From contig CALCBO010000129.1 in NCBI GenBank assembly GCA_937897245.1, forward strand, positions 1-5,361: a stretch of DNA of 5,361 nt, in the 5' to 3' direction. A program made the position numbers and the translations under genes. The DNA is from an uncultured Caryophanales bacterium (GTDB lineage: Bacteria; Bacillota_I; Bacilli_A; RF39; UBA660). Below are positions 1 through 5,111 of this stretch, piece after piece (the first letter of the stretch is position 1; the number at the start of each line of letters is the position of its first letter). Below the pieces are notes generated by a model. That model saw nothing but the letters and a program-made list of their open reading frames with translations. It did no database searches and was not told the DNA's origin.

Positions 1-1574
1 CAAGTTGTTCTACAGATGAGTTTAATATGGAGGCTCCTGTTCAAGGAATAGGATATGTTCGTAAATTTAGAGAGTGTTTCTTGATAGATCAGTTTGGAAA
101 CTTTACTGAAAGTGTATTAATGACAGAATATTTAAATACATTTATTAAACCTGAGTTTGATAATTATGAACCAGAAGGAAATGTATTCTTTAATCTTGAT
201 ACATTAGAGAAAGCTCTTAACTTTACTTTAATTAGTGAAGGTTGGTTAAGAAATGAGCAGACTTATGGGGATTCTGTAACTATTAGAGTTAGATTACATG
301 CTTTGATTGTTGGAGATAATGCTAAATATTTTGATGTAGACAATTATGTTTCTTTAGAGTCTTTCTTATCTTCTTTGTTAATTCAAGACGGAAAGAAGTA
401 TCAGATTGTTAATATAAATTTAAATGATATTGATGATGATTTTGCAAAAGTTTTAACTAAGATTTATTCACGTTTAATTTTTGATTTTTGTAAGGGGTTA
501 AAACAAAGAGCTAGCATACCTTTTCATATTGTTTTAGAGGAAGCTCATAGATATATTCAAAGTGATAATGATAGGTTCTTATTTGGTTATAATATATTTG
601 AAAGAATAGCTAAAGAAGGACGTAAATATGGTGTTATTCTAGGTATTATTACTCAAAGACCTGTTGAGTTGTCTGATAATGTTATTTCTCAATGTACAAA
701 TTTCTTAATATTTAAGATTAATCATCCTATGGATGTAGATTATATGCGTAAGATGATACCTCATATTACTGATGAAATAATTGAAAAGCAAAAGTCATTA
801 CAAGCAGGTACTTGTTTAGGTTTTGGACTTGGATTTAAAATACCATTAATTGTTAGAATGGAGATGCCTAATCCAGCACCTTTATCAGGTAACTGTGATG
901 TTGTTAATATATGGAATGGTGGAGGAGCTCCAGCAAGTAATTCTGTACAACTTACAAAATCTGTTGATCTTGTTCAATCTGTTTCAAAATCATCAACACC
1001 AAGTTTAGTTTCTAATCCTGTAAATGGATCATTGTTAAGTTCTAGTGAAGATAACAGTACACTTCAAGATAATCCATCTTTAATAAAATTAACTGTTCCT
1101 GAACAAAATAATAATAATTTTGGAAAAGATTCAAGTGTTTCAAACTCTAATTCTAATGATAGTGTTTTAAATTCAATATTAAAAATGAATGATGAATCTT
1201 CTGTTAATTCAGATCAAAATGTTCAACAATCTACAGGAAATATGTTGAATAATAGTCAAATTATAATGAATCAAACTGTTCCAAATAATGATGATTCAGC
1301 ACAATCTAATGATAAATTTGATGACTCATTTGTTGTTCCACAAGAAAATAAGGAACCTACTTTTTTGAATTTAGGTGATTCAGATGTAATTAATAATATT
1401 GCGCCAAGTCAAGCAAGTGCTAATAATGTTGGAGTATCTGAGATAGCAGAAGTTAATCTTGATTCTAAAGGAATGCTTAAGCCAACTTCTCCTACTACAA
1501 ATGTAGGTGAACCGTTATTAGAAATTGTTGATGATGGTGATGATTCAAACGATTTAGATGTTGATTTTAGTTAA
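1..1574 (+). CDS. HerA/DUF87-type ATPase, 5'-truncated by the window edge
   Basis: The reading frame is open from base 3, so the gene starts before the window; the ATG at 27 is internal. The visible 523 residues are the C-terminal part of a HerA-like (FtsK/HerA superfamily) DNA translocase, a hexameric motor that in known cases works with a nuclease in DNA end processing or with effectors in phage defence. What shows this: a Walker B-like segment IVLEEAHRYI (about nt 528-557), then EGRKYGV (about 615-635), a likely arginine-finger/sensor region, and TQRP followed by a conserved Asn-rich strand (651-710). The Walker A loop must lie upstream. From about nt 921 the protein changes to roughly 215 residues rich in Asn, Ser, Asp and Gln, probably disordered, ending in an acidic tip (DDGDDSNDLDVDFS). 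HerA ATPases usually stop soon after the ATPase core. The family call is firm; the biological role is unknown because the partner gene cannot be seen. Confidence 0.85.
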   Translation, partial: SCSTDEFNMEAPVQGIGYVRKFRECFLIDQFGNFTESVLMTEYLNTFIKPEFDNYEPEGNVFFNLDTLEKALNFTLISEGWLRNEQTYGDSVTIRVRLHALIVGDNAKYFDVDNYVSLESFLSSLLIQDGKKYQIVNINLNDIDDDFAKVLTKIYSRLIFDFCKGLKQRASIPFHIVLEEAHRYIQSDNDRFLFGYNIFERIAKEGRKYGVILGIITQRPVELSDNVISQCTNFLIFKINHPMDVDYMRKMIPHITDEIIEKQKSLQAGTCLGFGLGFKIPLIVRMEMPNPAPLSGNCDVVNIWNGGGAPASNSVQLTKSVDLVQSVSKSSTPSLVSNPVNGSLLSSSEDNSTLQDNPSLIKLTVPEQNNNNFGKDSSVSNSNSNDSVLNSILKMNDESSVNSDQNVQQSTGNMLNNSQIIMNQTVPNNDDSAQSNDKFDDSFVVPQENKEPTFLNLGDSDVINNIAPSQASANNVGVSEIAEVNLDSKGMLKPTSPTTNVGEPLLEIVDDGDDSNDLDVDFS

Positions 1575-1600
1575 ATAGTGTTAAGACACTATTTTTCTTT
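1573..1600 (+). terminator. Rho-independent terminator after the HerA-like gene
   Basis: A 9-bp stem (1573-1581 with 1586-1594) with loop TAAG is followed by TTTTTCTTT. The stem begins inside the stop codon of the HerA-like gene. The T-run also serves as the possible -35 region of the ffh promoter. Confidence 0.85.
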
Positions 1601-1620
1601 AGAAAAAAATTTGTTATAAT
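1592..1620 (+). promoter_or_regulatory. Promoter of ffh, extended -10 type
   Basis: TGTTATAAT at 1612-1620 is a perfect -10 (1615-1620) with the TGn extension. The hexamer 17 bases upstream, TTTTTC (1592-1597), is a poor -35 and is the tail of the preceding terminator, so the extended -10 probably carries most of the recognition. The predicted start, about base 1627, would leave a leader of only about a dozen bases. Confidence 0.7.
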
Positions 1621-1624
1621 AACT

Positions 1625-1634
1625 GGTAGGTGAT
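1625..1634 (+). promoter_or_regulatory. Ribosome-binding site deciding the ffh start
   Basis: GGTAGGTGAT matches 8 of 10 positions of AGGAGGTGAT and sits 4 bases before the ATG at 1639 (8 bases from the AGGAGG-equivalent core). The GTG at 1630 and ATG at 1633 lie within it, which excludes them as starts. Confidence 0.75.
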
Positions 1635-1638
1635 GAAT

Positions 1639-2946
1639 ATGTTTGAAAGTTTAGGAGATCGTTTACAAAATGCAATTCATAAAATTAAAGGTTATGGAAA
1701 AATTACAGAAGATAATATTTCTGATATGATGCGAGAAATTAGATTAGCTTTATTGGAGGCTGATGTTAATTATACTGTAGTAAAAGAATTTACTTCTAAA
1801 GTTAAAGAAAAAGCGTTAGGAGAGGAAGTAGCTTCTAGTATTAATCCAGGTGATTTATTTGTTAAAATTGTAAAAGATGAATTGACTGAGTTATTAGGTG
1901 GAGAAAGTGCTCCATTAAATTTAAAAGGTAATCCTGCTGTATTAATGTTAGTAGGATTACAAGGTTCAGGTAAAACTACTACAATTGCGAAGTTAGCTAA
2001 TTTTTTACGTAAAAAACATAATAAAAAACCATTGTTGGTAGCTTGTGATGTTTATAGACCAGCTGCTATTGATCAATTAAAACAACTTGGAAAACAACTT
2101 AATATTGAAGTATATGAGGAAGGTAAAAAAGATCCAGTAGAAATAAGTAAAAATGCTATTAAGTATGCTAATGAAAATAAATATGATTATGTTTTAATAG
2201 ATACTGCTGGTAGACTTCATATCGATGAAGAATTAATGGATGAGTTAGATCGTATTCAGAAAGAAATAAAACCACAAGAAACATTACTAGTAATAGATTC
2301 TATGATGGGGCAAGATGCAATTCATGTTATTACAGGTTTTAATGATCAATTACCTTTAACAGGAGTTGTATTAACCAAATTAGACGGAGATACTAGAGGT
2401 GGTGTAGCTTTATCAGTTAGACATTTAACTAATGTTCCTATTAAATTTATTGGTGTTTCAGAAAAATTAGATGGATTAGATTCATTTGATCCTGAACGTA
2501 TGGCTGGAAGAATCTTAGGAATGGGTGATATTGTATCATTAGTTGAGAAAGCTACTGAGTCAATTGATGAAAAAGAGGCAGAAAAAACTGCTAAGAGAAT
2601 GCAACAAGGTAAATTTGATTTGGAAGACTTTTTATCAACAATGAAACAAATGAAAAAACTTGGACCTTTAGAGAATTTAATTAAGCTAATTCCTGGAGCT
2701 AAAAAGATGGGGTTAACGAATGTTAAGATTGATCCAAAACAAATGGCTCATATAGAAGCAATTGTTTTATCAATGACACCAAAGGAAAGAAGACATCCTG
2801 AAATAATTAAAGCAAGTCGAAAAACTAGAATTGCTAAAGGATGTGGATTATCAGTACAAGAGGTTAATAAATTACTTCAACAATTTGATCAAATGAAGAA
2901 AATGATGAAGCAAGTTAGTAATGGAAATATGAAATTACCATTTTAG
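1639..2946 (+). CDS. ffh: Signal recognition particle protein Ffh (SRP54)
   Basis: Ffh is the GTPase that, with the 4.5S/6S RNA, binds signal sequences emerging from ribosomes and delivers them to FtsY at the membrane. At 435 residues it has normal family length. Order: N domain (about 1-95, starting MFESLGDRLQNAI); G domain with P-loop GLQGSGKTTT (106-115), DVYRPAA, DTAGR (188-192) and TKLDGD (246-251); then a Met-rich M domain with RRHPEII (384-390) and the RNA-binding helix region SRKTRIAKGCGLSVQEVN (393-410). The start at 1639 fits both the ribosome-binding site and the usual N-terminus. Neither ylxM (upstream) nor rpsP (downstream), common neighbours in Firmicutes, is present. No terminator is visible before the next gene, so some transcription may run on into the coat-like gene. 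Confidence 0.97.
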   Translation: MFESLGDRLQNAIHKIKGYGKITEDNISDMMREIRLALLEADVNYTVVKEFTSKVKEKALGEEVASSINPGDLFVKIVKDELTELLGGESAPLNLKGNPAVLMLVGLQGSGKTTTIAKLANFLRKKHNKKPLLVACDVYRPAAIDQLKQLGKQLNIEVYEEGKKDPVEISKNAIKYANENKYDYVLIDTAGRLHIDEELMDELDRIQKEIKPQETLLVIDSMMGQDAIHVITGFNDQLPLTGVVLTKLDGDTRGGVALSVRHLTNVPIKFIGVSEKLDGLDSFDPERMAGRILGMGDIVSLVEKATESIDEKEAEKTAKRMQQGKFDLEDFLSTMKQMKKLGPLENLIKLIPGAKKMGLTNVKIDPKQMAHIEAIVLSMTPKERRHPEIIKASRKTRIAKGCGLSVQEVNKLLQQFDQMKKMMKQVSNGNMKLPF

Positions 2947-2970
2947 ATTGTAGAAATTATTTATTGTTTA

Positions 2971-2979
2971 CATACAATA
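2971..2979 (+). promoter_or_regulatory. Possible sporulation-type -10 element (sigma E/K-like)
   Basis: CATACAATA matches the mother-cell sigma -10 patterns known from Bacillus subtilis (CATACAnT for sigma E, CATAnnnTA for sigma K). No convincing -35 is seen at the expected distance; GTAGAAA at 2950-2956 is a weak candidate. The predicted transcript start would fall at or just inside the ribosome-binding site, which counts against it. It is supported mainly by the nature of the downstream gene. Confidence 0.4.
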
Positions 2980-2982
2980 CTT

Positions 2983-2990
2983 TAGGAGGT
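2983..2990 (+). promoter_or_regulatory. Strong ribosome-binding site of the CotD-like gene
   Basis: TAGGAGGT, a near-perfect Shine-Dalgarno, lies 6 bases before the ATG at 2997. It selects that ATG over the in-frame TTG at 2964, which has no ribosome-binding site. Confidence 0.9.
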
Positions 2991-2996
2991 ATTGAA

Positions 2997-3326
2997 ATGT
3001 ATAATAATGATTATTTTCAAAATATGAAAATGGATTCTACTATTACTGGTGATAATAATACAATTAATAATGAAGTAGATGTTGATGTTGATATGATGAA
3101 TATGAATTCTAATAATATGAGTCAAGCTCAACCAATGATGGGACAAGGTGTTCAAGAAAGAGTAATTAATAGGACTTTTGTTCATGAAGTACCACATGTT
3201 TGTCCAATACATACTAGAATTATTAATCATCATGTATATAAACATACTTATCGTCCACAGTATACTTGTTCAGAGGAAAATGTATGTAGTAATGTACAAT
3301 GTGGTTCATGTTGTGATTTTAGATAA
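2997..3326 (+). CDS. CotD-like spore coat protein
   Basis: This is a 109-residue protein with no signal peptide or membrane segment. Residues 1-52 are low-complexity and rich in Asn, Asp and Met, including VDVDVD. Residues 53-109 are rich in His and Cys: His 63, 67, 72, 78, 79, 83 and Cys 69, 91, 97, 102, 105, 106. The pattern TF..xVPHVCPIHTRIINHH followed by a C-terminal CCDF resembles B. subtilis CotD (VPHIHPQHTTNVNH and final CCDY as I recall it). CotD is an inner spore-coat protein deposited around the forespore by the mother cell. The Asn-rich first half is not part of the B. subtilis protein. A strong ribosome-binding site, a possible sporulation -10 and a terminator suggest a separately expressed unit. 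The family call rests on motif likeness; a metal-binding protein of other use is possible. Confidence 0.65.
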   Translation: MYNNDYFQNMKMDSTITGDNNTINNEVDVDVDMMNMNSNNMSQAQPMMGQGVQERVINRTFVHEVPHVCPIHTRIINHHVYKHTYRPQYTCSEENVCSNVQCGSCCDFR

Positions 3327-3334
3327 TATTATAT

Positions 3335-3363
3335 AGACTACTGATTATGTTGGTAGTCTTTTT
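3335..3363 (+). terminator. Rho-independent terminator after the CotD-like gene
   Basis: A 7-bp stem AGACTAC/GTAGTCT (3335-3341 with 3353-3359), extendable by one T-G pair, has an 11-base loop and runs into TTTTT. It ends transcription from the coat-like gene and any read-through from ffh. Confidence 0.85.
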
Positions 3364-3364
3364 C

Positions 3365-3644
3365 TATATTTTAATTATTAACCTTTAATTAAGTAAAAAA
3401 ACTTATTTATCAATATTAATTATGTAATGGATAAATTGTTTATTTATTATATATTGAATATTGAAAAAAATTAGGATAAAACTACTTATGGATATAAAGA
3501 TATGTATTTGAGAAGAGATAAGGTTATGATGATTATATAAGTAATATTTAAAAATTATAAAAGAGAATTATTGATATGTAAATTTATTTGTCTAATTATG
3601 TCTATTTACTTGATGTTTTACAATTAAGAGTTTATTCTAATAAT
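3365..3644. other. Gap of about 280 bases without a recognisable gene
   Basis: This very AT-rich stretch has no reading frame with a ribosome-binding site. Frames opening at ATGs near 3427, 3488 and 3502 end within about 15 codons. No tRNA, riboswitch or strong hairpin is visible. Several weak -35/-10 pairs can be drawn, for example TTGAAT, 17 bases, then TAAAAC around 3453-3481, and a TTGATA at 3571, but none stands out from the AT background. It could hold a small RNA, an rpoZ promoter region or decayed sequence. Confidence 0.5.
3610..3638 (+). promoter_or_regulatory. Possible rpoZ promoter
   Basis: TTGATG (3610-3615) and TATTCT (3633-3638) are 17 bases apart, each matching consensus at four of six positions. 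The distance from -10 to start codon, 21 bases, equals that at recX. In such AT-rich DNA this may be chance, and transcription could also begin further upstream in the gap. Confidence 0.3.
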
Positions 3645-3650
3645 AGGGAG
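3645..3650 (+). promoter_or_regulatory. Ribosome-binding site deciding the rpoZ start
   Basis: AGGGAG lies 9 bases before the ATG at 3660. The frame is open further upstream (from a TTG at 3588), but that extension has no ribosome-binding site and is not found in omega proteins. Confidence 0.7.
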
Positions 3651-3659
3651 TGTGATATT

Positions 3660-3854
3660 ATGATTTATCCTTCTATTGATAAATTGCTAAATATTGTAGA
3701 TTCAAAGTATAAATTAGTTCATATAGCAGCTAGACGTAGTAAGCAAATATCTAGGGATGGATTTTTACAAATGCCTAAGTCCGATTACAAAAGTCAAAAG
3801 AATATAGGGAGAGCTCTCGAGGAGGTTTCTGAAGGTCTAATCGAGGTGAAATAG
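3660..3854 (+). CDS. rpoZ: DNA-directed RNA polymerase omega subunit
   Basis: Omega is the small subunit that helps fold and hold the beta' subunit in RNA polymerase. The 64-residue length fits Firmicutes omega (YloH in B. subtilis). The N-terminal PSIDKLLNIVDSKYKLVHIAARRSKQI (residues 4-30) is the conserved omega core, with the Ser-Lys-Tyr and Ala-Arg-Arg positions intact. The segment KNIGRALEEVSEGLIEV (47-63) is the conserved second helix region. Omega commonly follows gmk in Firmicutes; here gmk is absent and the gene stands alone, with a gap before it and a terminator directly after it. Confidence 0.94.
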   Translation: MIYPSIDKLLNIVDSKYKLVHIAARRSKQISRDGFLQMPKSDYKSQKNIGRALEEVSEGLIEVK

Positions 3855-3880
3855 AGAGATTGTAGCTCTCTTTTTTCTTT
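3853..3880 (+). terminator. Rho-independent terminator overlapping the rpoZ stop
   Basis: A 6-bp stem AGAGAG/CTCTCT (3853-3858 with 3866-3871) closes a 7-base loop and is followed by a T-run with one C. The left arm begins inside the rpoZ stop codon, and the T-run overlaps the -35 position of the recX promoter. Confidence 0.85.
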
Positions 3881-3900
3881 TGGTATTATTGTGTTATAAT
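3872..3900 (+). promoter_or_regulatory. Promoter of recX, extended -10 type
   Basis: TGTTATAAT at 3892-3900 is a perfect -10 with TGn extension, and TTTTTC (3872-3877) lies 17 bases upstream within the terminator tail. The layout is the same, base for base in spacing, as the ffh promoter. The predicted leader is about 15 bases. No LexA-like operator is seen. Confidence 0.7.
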
Positions 3901-3908
3901 AAGTTAAG

Positions 3909-3918
3909 TGGTGGTGAT
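3909..3918 (+). promoter_or_regulatory. Ribosome-binding site supporting the TTG start of recX
   Basis: TGGTGGTGAT aligns with AGGAGGTGAT (8 of 10) and ends 3 bases before the TTG at 3922, which is correct spacing from the AGGAGG-equivalent core. No in-frame ATG or GTG lies nearby. Confidence 0.7.
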
Positions 3919-3921
3919 TAG

Positions 3922-4668
3922 TTGAAAGTTTTAAAATATAAAAAAGCTACAAAAGGGAGATATAAAGTCTATTTAGATAATAATCAAGAACTATTATTAT
4001 ATGAAGAAGTAATACTAAAATATGAATTATTATTAAAAAAAGAGATTACTCTAGATATGATGATTCAAATAGATAAAGATAATCAAGAGTGGGATGTTTA
4101 TTATTTAGCTTTAAATCATATAAGAAAGAGAATAAAGAGTATTTATGAGTTAAAAGAATGGTTAATAAATAAAGATTATCCAGAAGAATTAGTAGATAAA
4201 GCAATATCTAAATTAATAGAACAGGGTTATTTAGATGATAGAAGTTATGCTAGAAGTTATATTAATCATATGATGCTTACTTCTTCTAGAGGCCCTTATA
4301 AAATTGAGAGAGAATTACTTGATAAGAGGATAGATTCTAGTATTCTTAATGAAGAATTTGAGATTTTTACAGATGAAGACCAAGAGATAAGAATTCATAA
4401 AATAATACGTCGAGGGATAAAGTCTAATTCTAGTAGAGGTGGAGTAGTTTTAAAACAAAAGATTTATAATGATTTAAAAGCTTTAGGATATGATATTTCA
4501 ATTATTAATAAAGTTATTGATACATATACATTTGAAGTGAATTCTGATATAGCTAAAAAAGAGTATAATAAATTACAAAGAAAATTAAGTAGAAAATATA
4601 AAGGTGAAGAATTAGAAAAAAAAATACAAGAAAAGATGTATTTGAAGGGATTATCTTATAAAGAATAA
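3922..4668 (+). CDS. recX: Regulatory protein RecX
   Basis: RecX binds RecA filaments and modulates, usually limits, strand exchange and SOS signalling in the cytoplasm. The 248 residues match the long form seen in Bacilli (about 260 in B. subtilis). After an N-terminal basic beta region (1-58), the three-helix RecX repeats follow: YYLALNHIRKRIKS (60-73) opens the first, GYLDDRSYARSYI (102-114) the second with GPYKIERELLDKRI (124-137), and a third covers about 152-240. The TTG start is chosen because of the ribosome-binding site and because MKVLKYKKATKGRYKVYLDN begins as RecX homologues do. No recA or other repair gene is adjacent. It has its own promoter and converges on the minus-strand gene across a shared terminator. 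Confidence 0.92.
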   Translation: MKVLKYKKATKGRYKVYLDNNQELLLYEEVILKYELLLKKEITLDMMIQIDKDNQEWDVYYLALNHIRKRIKSIYELKEWLINKDYPEELVDKAISKLIEQGYLDDRSYARSYINHMMLTSSRGPYKIERELLDKRIDSSILNEEFEIFTDEDQEIRIHKIIRRGIKSNSSRGGVVLKQKIYNDLKALGYDISIINKVIDTYTFEVNSDIAKKEYNKLQRKLSRKYKGEELEKKIQEKMYLKGLSYKE

Positions 4669-4680
4669 GTGAATAAAATA

Positions 4681-4723
4681 AAAATCCTTCTATAATATAT
4701 TTAATATTATAGAGGGATTTTTT
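4681..4723. terminator. Bidirectional terminator between convergent genes
   Basis: An 18-bp stem (4681-4698 with 4704-4721) with one G-T pair and a 5-base loop carries an A-run on its left and a T-run on its right, so it can stop transcription from both sides. It ends recX and also contains the stop codon of the minus-strand gene. Confidence 0.9.
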
Positions 4724-5022
4724 AATTTTTCTTTTTTATAAAATGTACCACTCATGGAAGCTTCTTTTTCACTTAAAAATGTGGTTAGGGCTTCTATGAA
4801 TTCTTCATAACTATAGAAAGTTCCTAAATAATCTGATTCAATATTATCAGCTTGGCTAACCATAATACCACTGGAACGTTTAGTTATTTCACTATTTACT
4901 ATAGTAATAGTTCTTCCTGTAATATTATCTCTTTTCATAGCTGCAGTTTTTAGTTTATCATTTATTCTGTCTAATATTTGTTGTATTTCTTCATCTGTTA
5001 ATGGTTTCTTTTCTTCATTCAT
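4690..5022 (-). CDS. Uncharacterised 110-residue protein
   Basis: I do not recognise this protein. It has no signal peptide, membrane segment, cysteine or known catalytic motif. Residues 8-30 look like an amphipathic, charged helix (LTDEEIQQILDRINDKLK). Residues 36-57 are rich in Thr, Ile and Val and probably beta strands (GRTITIV). Residues 66-90 contain YLGTFYSYEEFIEALTTFLSEKEA, probably a strand then a helix, so a small cytoplasmic alpha/beta protein is likely. The coding case is good: AGGTGA (5026-5031) lies 3 bases before the ATG, a promoter precedes it, and codon use matches the neighbours. The last ten residues are encoded by the terminator hairpin. It has its own promoter downstream of the PrsA-like gene's terminator, so a shared function is not implied. 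Confidence 0.75.
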   Translation of the reverse strand: MNEEKKPLTDEEIQQILDRINDKLKTAAMKRDNITGRTITIVNSEITKRSSGIMVSQADNIESDYLGTFYSYEEFIEALTTFLSEKEASMSGTFYKKEKLKNPSIILNIL

Positions 5023-5043
5023 AATTTCACCTAATATACATTG

Positions 5044-5072
5044 ATTTTAGCATATAGATTGTTATTATACAA
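5044..5072 (-). promoter_or_regulatory. Promoter of the 110-residue gene
   Basis: On the minus strand TGCTAAAAT is an extended -10 (TAAAAT at 5049-5044), with TTGTAT (5072-5067) 17 bases upstream. The -10 is 21 bases from the ATG, as at recX. A perfect TATAAT (5069-5064) overlaps the -35 and could be a second, upstream start, but it lacks a good -35. Confidence 0.5.
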
Positions 5073-5077
5073 TTTTG

Positions 5078-5108
5078 AAAATAAAAAGTTGACAGATTTG
5101 CCAACTTT
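5078..5108 (-). terminator. Rho-independent terminator of the PrsA-like gene
   Basis: On the minus strand, AAAGTTG (5108-5102) pairs with CAACTTT (5091-5085) around a 10-base loop, followed by TTATTTT. It lies just after the stop codon at 5112-5114. Confidence 0.8.
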
Positions 5109-5111
5109 AAA

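Noticed and set aside
1..1574. HerA-type ATPase as part of a phage-defence pair
   Set aside because: HerA occurs in such systems, but the downstream neighbour is ffh and the upstream gene is not in the window, so there is no partner evidence.
1630..1638. Earlier GTG and ATG starts for ffh
   Set aside because: They lie inside the ribosome-binding site, and Ffh proteins begin at the MFESL-type N-terminus from 1639.
2947..2978. Inverted repeat ATTGTA...TACAAT after ffh as a terminator
   Set aside because: Only six pairs with a 20-base loop and no T-run follow, so it is unlikely to terminate transcription; its right arm also belongs to the possible -10.
2982..3245. Minus-strand open frame opposite the coat-like gene
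   Set aside because: It is the shadow of the His/Asn-rich gene on the other strand: dominated by Ile, His and Asn, with no ribosome-binding site or family likeness.
3387..3402. Small hairpin around AAGTAAAAAAACTT in the gap
   Set aside because: About five A-T-rich pairs in AT-rich DNA, with nothing around it to suggest an RNA element.
3588..3659. Upstream in-frame extension of rpoZ
   Set aside because: It starts at a TTG without a ribosome-binding site, and omega proteins begin near the ATG at 3660.
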